Positions 47,614 through 57,210 of a DNA stretch of 64,000 bases are shown here, in pieces; the first letter of the stretch is position 1, and each line of letters starts with the position of its first letter. A model generated the notes under the pieces. The model was given only the letters and a program-made list of their open reading frames with translations, ran no database searches and was not told where the DNA came from. This DNA is from [Eubacterium] yurii subsp. margaretiae ATCC 43715 (lineage in GTDB: Bacteria > Bacillota > Clostridia > Peptostreptococcales > Filifactoraceae), in contig GL405246.1 of assembly GCA_000146855.1 (NCBI GenBank), positions 937,794 through 1,001,793 of the forward strand. Reading direction: 5' to 3'. The translations under genes and the position numbers were made by a program.

Positions 47614-48246
47614 ATGTATATAACAAATCCGTCTGAAATAGAAAAAAAGAGTTTTGAAATTATTGATGAAATAATAAAATCTGAGTATAAGGGTTATGAA
47701 TTCAAGAGTAGTTTCGAAGAAAAAATAATAAAAAGATGTGTCCATACATCTGCTGATTTTGACTATCTTTACAATCTTAAAATCTCAGAAAATTTTGAAG
47801 AGATAATTAAAAAAGCTATTGAAGAAAAAGCAACAATATACACTGATACGACCATGGCTCTTTCAGGAATTAATAAGACAAGCTTGAAAAAATACGGTAT
47901 GGAAGTAAGATGTCTTATAGCTGATGAGGAAACAAAGCTCCTAGCTGAAAAGTTGAAAATTACACGTTCAATGGCAAGTGTTATCAGAATATTTGAAGAT
48001 GAAAATCCTAAAATAGCAGTAGTTGGAAATGCTCCTACATTTTTGTACAAGACCTTAGAGATATATGAACAGAAAAAATCTAATTTAAGAGCTATAATTG
48101 GTGCACCTGTAGGATTTGTTGAAGCTAAGGAGTCTAAGGATAAGCTTTTTGAAACTAATATTCCTCAGGTAGTGGCACTTGGCAGAAAAGGTGGCAGTAA
48201 TATTGCTGCAGCTATAGTAAATGCAGTCTTATATGCCTTGGTGTAA
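47614..48246 (+). CDS. cbiC: Cobalt-precorrin-8 methylmutase
   Basis: Catalyses the methyl shift that forms cobyrinate in anaerobic B12 synthesis. Signs: NPSEIEKKSFEIIDEII at the N-terminus, KRCVHTSADFDY near 41 with the catalytic His, TDTTMALSGINK near 82, IAVVGNAPTFLYK and GAPVGFVEAKESK later. The ATG at 47614 has GAAAGG at good spacing; the longer TTG frame (47599) is not needed. The 226-base upstream gap shows no cobalamin-riboswitch box. Confidence 0.92.
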   Translation: MYITNPSEIEKKSFEIIDEIIKSEYKGYEFKSSFEEKIIKRCVHTSADFDYLYNLKISENFEEIIKKAIEEKATIYTDTTMALSGINKTSLKKYGMEVRCLIADEETKLLAEKLKITRSMASVIRIFEDENPKIAVVGNAPTFLYKTLEIYEQKKSNLRAIIGAPVGFVEAKESKDKLFETNIPQVVALGRKGGSNIAAAIVNAVLYALV

Positions 48247-48249
48247 GAA

Positions 48250-49380
48250 ATGGATGAGTTGAAGGAGAGACTTCAAGATTTTTATGAAGTACAACTGGGT
48301 TTTATCAATGTAAACAACAAGAAGATAAGGAGAGGTATAACGACAGGAACGGTAGCTACTGCAGTATCAAAGGCAGGAGCTATGTTTATTTGTGATGGAA
48401 AAAAAAGAGATTATATAAATATTAAAACTACAGGTGGAAAAAGTCTTGATGTAATCATAGAAAAGTATGAAGAAAATGATGACTCTATACTTGTATATGC
48501 CAGAAAATATGCAGGAGACGATATTGACGCAACTAATCTTGCTCTTATTTACGCAAGGGTAAAAAAAAGAGATGACTCTGAAATAAATATAACAGGCGGA
48601 GAGGGAGTAGGAATAGTCACAAGAGCAGGACTTGATATAGACGTGGGTCAAAGTGCAATAAACCCTAAACCGAGAGAAAGTATAATAAGAGAGATACAAA
48701 ACTTTACTACCTTTGGATTTGATATTACAATATGTGTAAAAGATGGAGAAGTTATAGCTAAAAAAACATTCAATGAAAGACTTGGAATAATAAAGGGAAT
48801 ATCTATAATTGGAACTACCGGAATAGTAGAGCCTATGAGCATAGAAGCGCTGAAAAGCTCTATAGAAAAAGAAATTAAGGTAAAGTCCAAAGAAGGTGAC
48901 AAAATTGTCCTATCTTTTGGAAATATGGGAGAAAAAGCCTTAAATAAACTTGGAATATCATCAGATAAGATATGTATTTGCAGTAATTATGTAGGTGATG
49001 CTCTTGAGTATATATCAAATCATGATAATGTTACAGATGTATTGATAGCCGGAAACTTTGCAAAGGCGGTAAAACTTGCAGGTGGAATATTTAATACACA
49101 TTCACATGTAGCAGACGCTAAAAATGAGATTATAGCAGCAAATCTGGCAGTTCTTAAAGCACCTTATGAACTGATAAAATCAGTAATGGAAGCCAATACT
49201 ACAAGACAGATAACCCAATATATAAGTGCCGATAAGTTTGAAAGAGTATATGATGTATTAGCAAGAAGAGCTGAAGAAAAATGTGATATATTCGTAAAAC
49301 ATAAATTTAAAAATCATATTTTGATGTTCGACTATGATGATGAGATGTTAAATAGTGTTGATATTTCTCTTTTTATTTAG
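48250..49380 (+). CDS. cbiD: Cobalt-precorrin-5B (C1)-methyltransferase
   Basis: CbiD methylates C1 of cobalt-precorrin-5B. Seen: RRGITTGTVATAVSKAGA near residue 19-36, INITGGEGVGIVTRAGLDI near 116, GESAINPKPR-like GQSAINPKPRES, GITGI-like IIGTTGIVEPMS near 190 and AGNFAKAVKLAGGIFNTHSH near 270. It starts three bases after the cbiC stop, so the two form an operon. No other B12 gene is in the window. Confidence 0.92.
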   Translation: MDELKERLQDFYEVQLGFINVNNKKIRRGITTGTVATAVSKAGAMFICDGKKRDYINIKTTGGKSLDVIIEKYEENDDSILVYARKYAGDDIDATNLALIYARVKKRDDSEINITGGEGVGIVTRAGLDIDVGQSAINPKPRESIIREIQNFTTFGFDITICVKDGEVIAKKTFNERLGIIKGISIIGTTGIVEPMSIEALKSSIEKEIKVKSKEGDKIVLSFGNMGEKALNKLGISSDKICICSNYVGDALEYISNHDNVTDVLIAGNFAKAVKLAGGIFNTHSHVADAKNEIIAANLAVLKAPYELIKSVMEANTTRQITQYISADKFERVYDVLARRAEEKCDIFVKHKFKNHILMFDYDDEMLNSVDISLFI

Positions 49381-49417
49381 AGGACAAAATATGTAAAATA
49401 TTGAAATTCTAATAAAT

Positions 49418-49464
49418 AAAGTGGCTGTATTAAATGAGTTTTTCTCATTTTACAGCCACTTTTC
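49418..49464. terminator. Bidirectional terminator between cbiD and the PBP gene
   Basis: An outer stem AAGTGGCTGTA / TACAGCCACTT and an inner ATGAG/CTCAT stem, with A- and T-rich flanks. Serves both convergent units. Confidence 0.92.
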
Positions 49465-49473
49465 TATAAGCTA

Positions 49474-52086
49474 TTAAGGTTTGTTTTCTGATGGCGGTTG
49501 ATTTTCCACAGGTGGTGTCTGATTATTATTGTTATTATTATCTAAAATCAGATTTGCATCATTTTGATTATTATTGCCTTGGTTACCTGAGTTTTCAACT
49601 TGTCCTTGTCCGTTACCGCCATTTGCATCTGGAGGATTAGTATTTCCATCAGTAGGTGGTGTAGGTTGAGCGGGTTGCGTATTATTGTTATTTGGATCAG
49701 TCGGTTGTTGAGTGCCATCAGGTTGTTGTGGATTAGCAGGAGTTTGTCCTTGATCCGGATTTGTAGGAGTAGTTTGATTGTTTTGATTTGGGTCTGTGGT
49801 AGGTGGTTGACCTTGGTTTTGATTATTCTTATCCCCTTCAAACAATACCCCATCAAGGTTTTGATTTTGATTTGGGTTAACCGTATCATTATTTACAGGA
49901 GGAGTAGGTTGTTCCTCTTGAGTAGGTTCATCTGATATAATGTCGTTAGGCTCAATTTTAGTAGGTAAATCAAAGGCCTTATAAGAAAGTTTAAGTGCAT
50001 ATTTTATCCTGTTCATGACATTTCTCCACAAAGTTGCTGGGACTGCCGAAGTATAGCTAAGTTCAACAGGATTATCAGCACCAATCCAAACTGCTGCTGT
50101 ATAGTAAGGAGTGTATCCAACAAAATATACATCCTTTTTCTCATCAGTAGTACCTGTTTTTCCTGCTGCTGGCATTTTGTCAAGAATTGCAGCCTTTCCA
50201 GAGCCGCTTGTTACTACGCTTTCTAGTATTGTAGTCATCTTATAGGCATTGGATTCATCGATCATTGTAAAAACTTCTGGATTATTTTCATATATTACAG
50301 AGTCATTTCTATCTACAATCTTAGTGATAAATGTAGGTTTAACTTGCTTTCCAAGATTGGCAATGCCTGAATAAGCTGATGCCATCTCAAGTGGAGTTAC
50401 ACCATGAGTAAGTCCACCTAGTGCCAATGCTAGATTTTCATCATTGTTTACAGGATCATCTTCACGTCTCACCAGATGTTTAAAGCCCATCTCCTCAAGA
50501 TAGTCAAGTGAGCGAGTTACAGCTTCTGCTTTTGTTTTTCCAAGCGATTCCAATGTTTTTACTGCTGCAACATTGGCAGATACCTGAATCAATTTTTTCA
50601 TAGTAGCATTTCCATAATAAATATTATATATATTGCTTGGCCAATATCCTGTAGGGCTTGTTGAATCACGACGTGGAGAGTCGTTGATTATAGAATTTGG
50701 AGTCATACCGTCTTTTAATGCTAGTAAATATACAGCTAGTGGTTTAATAGCCGAGCCTGGTTGTCTTGGATTGTCAGAACGGTCGTAGATAAAACTTCCG
50801 GCCTGTCCACGTCCACCTATGAGAGCTTTTACATAGCCTGTCTTTTGGTCAATTACAACCATTGCTGCCTGTGGTTGTATATTATTATCCTTGTCTGTAA
50901 ATGAATTTTGAAAGTTTTCAGTGAGTGAAAATTCATATTCTAAAATCTTTTGTATTCTCGGATCTAGTGTGGTATAGATTTTCAAACCACCAAATTTAAG
51001 CATTTCATTTGCAGCTTCTTCAGTATTTCCCTGACTTATCAAAATTTTTATTACTTCTTTTTTTACCTTATCATTGAAATATGATGAAATACCACTATTG
51101 TTTCTTGGTGGGAATTTTATAGTTATCGGAGTTGCTAATGCTTCGGTATATTTAGCATTGTCTATAAATCCAAGCTCCAACATCTTCTTGAGTATTATCT
51201 TTTGCCTTGATATTGAGTCAGGATTCAATTCAGCTTTTGCAACAACTAGAGAACCTTGTTTAAGCAAGATATATTCGTACTGATCTATTCTGCCAATATT
51301 TCTAAGCCTTCTGAAGATGTCCAATTCAGCTTCAGTAGGAGTATTTTTTTTCTCAGATTCAAACATTTTTAGTTGGATAGTTGTTAAATCATCACCCTCT
51401 GTAATATCCAATAGTTTGTATGGGATATACTTTACAGGATACTTAGTAATTCCAGCGAGCACAGCTGCCTCTGCAAGATTGACTTCTTGTATATTCTTAT
51501 TAAAATAAGACTTAGCTGCCGCTTGTACGCCATTGACATTACTACCTAAAAAAACAGAATTTAGATAGGCATAGAGTATCTGTGTCTTAGAAAATCTCTT
51601 TTCAAGCTCCATAGCATATACAGCATCAGTAATCTTTCTCATAGCAGATTTTTTTGAACTTGTGAGAAGATTTTTAGACAGCTGCATTGAAATAGTCGAT
51701 GCTCCCTGTTCCAAAGATCTTGCTTTAATATCGTGGATAATCGCACCAAAAACTCTCTTTATATCCACTCCGTTATGTTCATAAAAACGCTCATCTTCAA
51801 TAGCGATAAATGCTTTTTGTACATCTGACGGAATGTCTTCTATAGGAACTATAGTTCTATATACATTACTTTGAATTTTTTCAGTTATCTTACCTGAGTC
51901 ATCATATATGAAAGAAGTCTCTTCTAATAACGAATCAATATTTTTTGCTGTAGAGCTTGGAAAATTACTTGATATCGATATATATAAGGCGACTAAAACT
52001 GCACAGGTAGCTATAATAGAAAAAATCAAAAAATAGAAAAGGAAGTTGAATATTTTCCTTATTATTCCCAATTTTTTCTCTGTCAT
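49474..52086 (-). CDS. Class A penicillin-binding protein (PBP1A type) with low-complexity tail
   Basis: The 870-residue bifunctional wall enzyme has one N-terminal span (about 13-35). A GT51 transglycosylase follows (IEDERFYEHNGVDIKR near 93, GASTISMQLSKN near 133). The transpeptidase has SAIK in PGSAIKPL near 447, SAN in VSANVAAVKTL and KTG in AAGKTGTTDE near 640. Residues about 720-870 are a disordered tail rich in Asn, Gln, Pro and Thr (PNQNQNLDG, TDPNQNNQTTPTNPDQG). AGGAGGAATT precedes the ATG. It should polymerise and crosslink peptidoglycan outside the cell. Confidence 0.94.
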   Translation of the reverse strand: MTEKKLGIIRKIFNFLFYFLIFSIIATCAVLVALYISISSNFPSSTAKNIDSLLEETSFIYDDSGKITEKIQSNVYRTIVPIEDIPSDVQKAFIAIEDERFYEHNGVDIKRVFGAIIHDIKARSLEQGASTISMQLSKNLLTSSKKSAMRKITDAVYAMELEKRFSKTQILYAYLNSVFLGSNVNGVQAAAKSYFNKNIQEVNLAEAAVLAGITKYPVKYIPYKLLDITEGDDLTTIQLKMFESEKKNTPTEAELDIFRRLRNIGRIDQYEYILLKQGSLVVAKAELNPDSISRQKIILKKMLELGFIDNAKYTEALATPITIKFPPRNNSGISSYFNDKVKKEVIKILISQGNTEEAANEMLKFGGLKIYTTLDPRIQKILEYEFSLTENFQNSFTDKDNNIQPQAAMVVIDQKTGYVKALIGGRGQAGSFIYDRSDNPRQPGSAIKPLAVYLLALKDGMTPNSIINDSPRRDSTSPTGYWPSNIYNIYYGNATMKKLIQVSANVAAVKTLESLGKTKAEAVTRSLDYLEEMGFKHLVRREDDPVNNDENLALALGGLTHGVTPLEMASAYSGIANLGKQVKPTFITKIVDRNDSVIYENNPEVFTMIDESNAYKMTTILESVVTSGSGKAAILDKMPAAGKTGTTDEKKDVYFVGYTPYYTAAVWIGADNPVELSYTSAVPATLWRNVMNRIKYALKLSYKAFDLPTKIEPNDIISDEPTQEEQPTPPVNNDTVNPNQNQNLDGVLFEGDKNNQNQGQPPTTDPNQNNQTTPTNPDQGQTPANPQQPDGTQQPTDPNNNNTQPAQPTPPTDGNTNPPDANGGNGQGQVENSGNQGNNNQNDANLILDNNNNNNQTPPVENQPPSENKP

Positions 52087-52248
52087 AATTCCTCCTGATT
52101 TGAAAGAAAATAAAATTAAAAAAATTTGTACTTTATTATTATATCACAAGATAGTATAATGTTAACATAAATTTTATAAAATTGTAACATAGGAATTTAT
52201 AAATTTACAATGATTTAAATGATTATAAATTAGGGAAACGGAATAAAT

Positions 52249-52947
52249 ATGAGTGACGAATTTACAAGACTTAAGACTATGATAGGTCAAGACAGTTTTG
52301 ATAAGCTGACAAAAAAGCATGTTGCTATATTTGGACTTGGTGGAGTCGGTGGATTTGCAACGGAAACATTGGCAAGGAGTGGCATAGGTAAGTTGACAAT
52401 TGTGGACTTCGACACTGTAGATATTACAAATATAAATAGGCAGATTATAGCTGACAGTCAAAGTTTAGGAAGTTATAAGACAGATGTTTTTGAAGAAAGA
52501 CTAAAAAAAATTAATAGGGACATAGTGATTAACAAAATAACTAAAAAATATCTTCCAAACAATAGTGAGGAGTTTTTTGACAGCTATGACTATATTGTGG
52601 ATGCTATAGACATAGTTACTAGTAAGATATACCTTATCAAAACTGCTTATGAAAAAAAATTAAGAATAATTAGCTCAATGGGTATGGGCAATAGACTTAA
52701 TCCATCTAAAATTATACTTACTACATTGGACAAGACTAGTAATTGCTCCCTTGCAAGAGTTATGAGAAGAGAACTTAAAAAATATGGTATAACAAAGTTG
52801 AAATGCGTATATTCAACAGAAGATGTAATTATACACGAAAAAAAACTGGTAGGCAATAAGATGGTGAACGGTTCAAGTGCTTTTGTACCTTCTGTTGCCG
52901 GTATTACTATGGCAAGTGAGATTGTACGCTGCTTTCTAAATGAATGA
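52249..52947 (+). CDS. tcdA: tRNA threonylcarbamoyladenosine dehydratase
   Basis: An E1-like ThiF/MoeB family enzyme that cyclises t6A to ct6A in ANN-decoding tRNAs. The nucleotide-binding start FGLGGVGGFATETLARSGIG, VDFDTVDITNINRQI near 48-62 and YDYIVDAIDIVTSK near 106 are typical. The last part lacks the CxxC pairs of some E1 relatives, as TcdA does. GGGAAACGG lies before the ATG. Divergent from the PBP gene. Confidence 0.9.
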   Translation: MSDEFTRLKTMIGQDSFDKLTKKHVAIFGLGGVGGFATETLARSGIGKLTIVDFDTVDITNINRQIIADSQSLGSYKTDVFEERLKKINRDIVINKITKKYLPNNSEEFFDSYDYIVDAIDIVTSKIYLIKTAYEKKLRIISSMGMGNRLNPSKIILTTLDKTSNCSLARVMRRELKKYGITKLKCVYSTEDVIIHEKKLVGNKMVNGSSAFVPSVAGITMASEIVRCFLNE

Positions 52948-53142
52948 TACATTGTTTATAAAATAGAAGAACTAATAAATTTTTTAAAATTGATATTACA
53001 TTTTTTCATTGTAAACTAAGGTAGTTACTTTTTTATTAAAATTAATGAGATATAGGTAACAAGGCAATTTTATAGAATAGAAGTTATAATAAATGGGACA
53101 TATTATAATAAATTAGTATTTTAAAATGGGAGAATTAGGGTT

Positions 53143-54108
53143 ATGATTAACAACGAGATATTAAAGATTCTATATGAAAACAAGGATGATTATGTGTCAG
53201 GTGAAAATCTTGCATCCGTATTTTCTATATCAAGAGCGGCAATCTCAAAGAGGATAGAAAAATTGAGATTAAAGGGTGTAAATATACACTCAGTACCAAA
53301 TAGAGGATATAAAATAATATCAATGCCGGATTTTTTGATAGAAGAATCAGTTACTATAGGTGTACCTGAAAGTCAGGCAATAGGCAACACTATAGAAGTT
53401 TTTGACGAAATAGATTCTACAAATGAACAGGCGAAAAAAATAGCAAAAAATGCAAGTGACGGAACAATAGTTGCAGCAAATGTTCAAACTAAGGGAAAGG
53501 GAAGAAGAGGTAGAGAGTTTGAGTCAAAAAAAGGAGGAATGTATTTTTCTATTATACTTAAACCGGATGTAGCAATAGAAGAAGTGCCTTTTATAACTCA
53601 AATGACAGCTTGCAGTATTAACAAGGCTCTAAGTGAAATGGGAGTCGACACCTTGATAAAATGGCCTAACGACATAATTCTAAATGACAAAAAGCTTTGT
53701 GGTATACTTTGTGAAATGAGCTGTGAAATAGATTATCTTAGCTATGTAGTCGCAGGTATAGGCATTAATTTGAAAAAGGTAGATTTTGAAGAAGAGGTTG
53801 AAAAAGTAGCTACATCTTTAGAGCAAGAAGGTTATGAATTGGATAATTTAGGCCTCTTTTGGAATATATTAAAAAACTTCGACTATTTCTACCAAAAATA
53901 TATTATGCACGATTATGATGAAATGCTCGATATATTAAGAGCAAATTCATATATCTTGAATAAGGATATAGAGATACTTACTTCTAATGAGATAAAAAAA
54001 GCAAGATCTAAGGACATAGATGAAAAAGGATTTTTAGTTGTGGAATATGAAAACGGAGATATAGAGCATATCAACTATGGAGAGGTAAGTGTAAGAAAGA
54101 AAAGATGA
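53143..54108 (+). CDS. birA: Biotin-protein ligase / biotin operon repressor
   Basis: The 321-residue protein has an N-terminal winged helix-turn-helix (SGENLASVFSISRAAISKRI, about residues 18-38). A biotinyl-AMP ligase domain follows, with NVQTKGKGRRGREFESKKGG near 115-134, KWPNDIILNDKKLCGIL near 173-190 and VAGIGINL near 205. The C-terminal SH3-like part is present. It should both attach biotin to carboxylases and repress biotin genes. GGGAGAATTAGGG lies upstream of the ATG. Confidence 0.93.
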   Translation: MINNEILKILYENKDDYVSGENLASVFSISRAAISKRIEKLRLKGVNIHSVPNRGYKIISMPDFLIEESVTIGVPESQAIGNTIEVFDEIDSTNEQAKKIAKNASDGTIVAANVQTKGKGRRGREFESKKGGMYFSIILKPDVAIEEVPFITQMTACSINKALSEMGVDTLIKWPNDIILNDKKLCGILCEMSCEIDYLSYVVAGIGINLKKVDFEEEVEKVATSLEQEGYELDNLGLFWNILKNFDYFYQKYIMHDYDEMLDILRANSYILNKDIEILTSNEIKKARSKDIDEKGFLVVEYENGDIEHINYGEVSVRKKR

Positions 54109-54138
54109 GACAAGAGCTAAGGCGAAAGGAAAGAATAT

Positions 54139-54804
54139 ATGAAAAATCCCAAAAAATTGTATGATAAGAAGATTACCTGTCTAAACTGTCATACATATTT
54201 TGAGACAAAAAAACCTATTTTAAACAGACTTAGGATAATAGATTCAGAAACTGACGGGCATAAAATATACAAGGAGAACTCTCCTATGTTATATGAGGTA
54301 AATGTCTGTCCGATTTGCGGATTCGCATTTGATGATAGACTCAATAATCCATTATATGAGGATGATATAAAAAAATTGCTGTCTTATTTTCAAACTGTAA
54401 AAAATTTTGAGCAATATTGTCAAGAGAGGACTATACAAGACGCAATTCGGATTTCTAAGTTGGCTATTTATATAGCAACTACTATAGATGAGCCAAAGAC
54501 ATTAAGAGGAGCGCAGTATCTAAAGACATCCTGGTTATATAGGGAGATAAATGACAAGGAAAATGAAGAGATATATCTTAAAAAATCAAAGGAGTTCCTA
54601 GAAGATGCGTTTGAAAATGAAGATTTTGAATATTTTGGACTGAGGCTGCATGTACTGTACAACATACTTTCAGAGACAAGCAGAAAGCTGGATTTGTATG
54701 AAGATGCGGCAAAGTATTATTCAAAACTGTTTCGATGTTCAACTACGCCCAATTACATGAAACAAAAGGCACAAAATAATTGGCTGGACTATAACAACAG
54801 GTAA
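54139..54804 (+). CDS. DUF2225 protein with two CxxC pairs
   Basis: A 221-residue cytoplasmic protein. The N-terminus has CLNC near 15-18 and CPIC near 57-60, a likely zinc site. The rest is helical in a TPR-like manner (AIRISKLAIYIATTID, AQYLKTSWLYREIND). This layout and DNRLNNP-like DDRLNNPLYE match DUF2225, whose role is unknown. GGCGAAAGGAAAG precedes the ATG. It lies 30 bases after birA. Confidence 0.85.
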   Translation: MKNPKKLYDKKITCLNCHTYFETKKPILNRLRIIDSETDGHKIYKENSPMLYEVNVCPICGFAFDDRLNNPLYEDDIKKLLSYFQTVKNFEQYCQERTIQDAIRISKLAIYIATTIDEPKTLRGAQYLKTSWLYREINDKENEEIYLKKSKEFLEDAFENEDFEYFGLRLHVLYNILSETSRKLDLYEDAAKYYSKLFRCSTTPNYMKQKAQNNWLDYNNR

Positions 54805-54827
54805 TAGTTAAGTTTGGAGGTAATTTT

Positions 54828-55949
54828 TTGAAAGTATTGATACTGACCAACAAGGTAGGTGGAGGGCACAATACGACTGCCAACGCCCTTAAAAACGAGT
54901 TCGAAAAATATGATAACGTGGAATGTAGGACTATAGATTCTTTTGAATACATCTCTCCTATATTACAAAAAAGTGTAGCAAATGGATATTTATGGTCTAC
55001 TGCAATATTTCCTGGACTTTACAAACAAGGATATAGGTATCAGGAGCTTATGGATGAAGCACCTGATGCTGATATGTCTGACAACCCTGCTTATTCATTT
55101 TTGACTCAGAAATTACTAAGCTACTTTGACAAAGAATTTTATCCTGACATTGTTATTAGTACACATATATTTTCAGCCCAACTTATTAATATAATGGTTG
55201 AAAAATCACTCATAGATGTCAAATCTGTGGGTATAATCACTGATTTTACCATACATCCACATTGGTGCAAGCTATATAGTATGGATTATTTTGTAACAGC
55301 CAGTGAACTGCTTGACTATCAAGCAATTAAAAAAGGCATACCAAAAGAAAAAATCCTTCCTTTTGGTATACCGATAGATGAAAAATTTTCGAGAGTAATA
55401 GAAAAAAATCTTGCAAAAAAAGAGCTTGGTTTAGATGAAAATAAAAGCACAATTCTTGTAATGTCAGGCTCTATGGGATACGGGAAGATTGACAAGTTGG
55501 TAAAGAAAATAGATTCAATGGCTGAGGAGTTTCAGATAATAGTAGTTTGTGGAAATAGCATAAAAAATAAAAAAAATCTGGAAAAGTACAAATTTGTACA
55601 TGATATTCATATATATGGATATGTAGATAACATTGATGTTATGATGAGTGCAAGTGAGCTTATTATAACAAAACCTGGTGGACTTACAAGCTGTGAAGTG
55701 CTTTGTAAGAAAATACCTATGATAATGATTAATCCAATACCTGGTCAAGAAGAAAGGAATGTAGATTTTCTTATTAATAATGGATGTGCTATGTATGCAA
55801 CAAAGACTTTTCCTATAGATGAAGCATTTTATCAGATGTATATAAATAAGGAAAAGTTTGATAATATGAAGAAAAATATAGATTTGATACGAAAACCAAA
55901 TGCTACAAAAGACGTTTGTGAATTTTTGGTAAATTTAAATAAAGGATAG
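54828..55949 (+). CDS. UgtP/MGDG-synthase-like glycosyltransferase
   Basis: A GT28-family processive glycosyltransferase for diacylglycerol glycolipids. The N-terminus KVLILTNKVGGGHNTTANAL has the glycine-rich acceptor loop, and TDFTIHPHWCKLYSMDYFV near 138 is typical. The donor site is KPGGLTSCEVLCKKIPMIMI near 282, followed by PGQEERNVDFL. The start is TTG at 54828 behind GGAGG; no better ATG exists. It should glycosylate diacylglycerol at the cytoplasmic membrane face. Confidence 0.88.
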   Translation: MKVLILTNKVGGGHNTTANALKNEFEKYDNVECRTIDSFEYISPILQKSVANGYLWSTAIFPGLYKQGYRYQELMDEAPDADMSDNPAYSFLTQKLLSYFDKEFYPDIVISTHIFSAQLINIMVEKSLIDVKSVGIITDFTIHPHWCKLYSMDYFVTASELLDYQAIKKGIPKEKILPFGIPIDEKFSRVIEKNLAKKELGLDENKSTILVMSGSMGYGKIDKLVKKIDSMAEEFQIIVVCGNSIKNKKNLEKYKFVHDIHIYGYVDNIDVMMSASELIITKPGGLTSCEVLCKKIPMIMINPIPGQEERNVDFLINNGCAMYATKTFPIDEAFYQMYINKEKFDNMKKNIDLIRKPNATKDVCEFLVNLNKG

Positions 55950-56030
55950 CTTACAAATAAAAAATATAAAAAAAATATAAAAAATAAGTTAAAAAATTCT
56001 TCGAAAATAGTAAATGAAAGAAAAGTGAAA

Positions 56031-56076
56031 AAAACTACCAATTTTGTTAAAAACCTTGAAGTCTTGGTAGTTTTAC
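56031..56076 (+). terminator. Terminator after the glycosyltransferase
   Basis: A perfect 10-bp stem AAAACTACCA / TGGTAGTTTT with a 24-base loop. The rest of the 55950-56460 gap is AT-rich, with one promoter. Confidence 0.75.
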
Positions 56077-56164
56077 ATTGGATACCAAAAAAGTGTTTTA
56101 ATTACAAATCGAAAAATATTTCAAAAAAATAGATATAACGTTCAATTTTATTGCAAAAAAACAC

Positions 56165-56192
56165 TTGACTTTATTTCAAAATTCAATATACT
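56165..56192 (+). promoter_or_regulatory. Promoter with long leader before the 60-residue gene
   Basis: TTGACT at 56165-56170, a 16-base spacer, TATACT at 56187-56192. If used, the leader of the small gene at 56461 would be about 260 bases. Confidence 0.5.
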
Positions 56193-56460
56193 ATGTGTAT
56201 ATAAAAATTTAATGACCATATGAAATAACAACTCTTAAACAAAGTTTTTATAGAGCTTAAAAATCTAAAAAAATGTATAATCTATAATAATTGTTTTAGT
56301 ATCATTGAGACTTTAGTATTTTTTACATTTATCTTATGATAATGTTTAATTGTATCATATATCATATATCTTTTTTACATTAATGAAATACAAGCTACAG
56401 ATTTTGTTTTCTATGGTTATTGTTGTACTTAAAAGAATTTTTAGAAAGGAAAGTGAAGTT

Positions 56461-56643
56461 ATGCCTGTATCAGAAGCACAAAAAAGAGCCAGTAAAAAAT
56501 GGAGCCAATCAAATAAGGATAAGATAAAGATAATTACTTACAGAAGCTGTGCTAAGACTTTTATCAAAAAGATAGCTACTGCTGAAGAATTGGATTCTTT
56601 GATGGAAATGATTAATGAGAGAAAAAAAGAATTGGCTAAATAG
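56461..56643 (+). CDS. 60-residue RHH-like small protein
   Basis: The ATG at 56461 follows AGAAAGGAAAG. The 37 residues in the longer upstream frame are not supported. MPVSEAQKRASKKWSQSNKD begins a pattern seen in small phage- or plasmid-associated ribbon-helix-helix-like proteins: a basic start, a strand KIKIITYRSC, and helices ATAEELDSLMEMINERKKE. A DNA-binding role is possible but not shown. A strong terminator follows. Confidence 0.65.
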   Translation: MPVSEAQKRASKKWSQSNKDKIKIITYRSCAKTFIKKIATAEELDSLMEMINERKKELAK

Positions 56644-56655
56644 TTTTTTATCTTC

Positions 56656-56693
56656 AAACACCCTACAAAATGAATAGTAGGGTGTTTTTTTGG
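56656..56693 (+). terminator. Terminator after the RHH-like gene
   Basis: An 11-bp stem AAACACCCTAC / GTAGGGTGTTT followed by a T-run. Confidence 0.9.
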
Positions 56694-56879
56694 GTATTTC
56701 ATGGTTAAGGAGTTCTGTTTTGCCCTTATAGTATGAATTTTTAATAAACAATAATATAAAATTGGAAAATATAATCTGTTAGATATTGACAGAAATTATT
56801 GAGAAACTTTAAATTGACTATAATAATGAGTAACTAAAATTTTATAACATTTATTTGACGCTTTGTTTAAGGGGAAAGT

Positions 56880-57188
56880 ATGCAAGAGTACAGACACATT
56901 GATGAATGGGTATTTTCTATACTTTTAAATGTGGAAAAAACGGAAGTATCAAGGCTTAAGGAATATAAAATTTACGAATTGATGAAACTGCTTAATCATG
57001 AAAATGACAATTACCATATTGATACTTATGATGAATATTATGAAGATGTTGACGAGACATTAAAAGAGAGCAACTGGAATTTTTTTGAAGAGCTTTATAC
57101 TGAAGATGACAGATTATTTGACTGTGGTGGAGTGTTGGATGATGATGATTTAAACGATTTTGATAAGTTGATAGTAATTAATAAATAA
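56880..57188 (+). CDS. Small acidic protein, unknown
   Basis: A 102-residue, strongly acidic cytoplasmic protein (DTYDEYYEDVDETLKESNW and VLDDDDLNDFDK). No known motif; one cysteine in FDCGGV. AAGGGGAAAGT precedes the ATG. It is 22 bases before the YigZ gene and probably on the same transcript. A possible promoter lies at 56786-56814 (TTGACA, 17 bases, TTAAAT). Confidence 0.65.
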   Translation: MQEYRHIDEWVFSILLNVEKTEVSRLKEYKIYELMKLLNHENDNYHIDTYDEYYEDVDETLKESNWNFFEELYTEDDRLFDCGGVLDDDDLNDFDKLIVINK

Positions 57189-57210
57189 TGTTATAAACAA
57201 GAGGGATAAA

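Noticed and set aside
49548..49935. Two open frames (both strands) over the PBP tail
   Set aside because: They arise from the repetitive Asn/Gln/Pro codons of the PBP1A tail; the tail frame itself is continuous with the enzyme.
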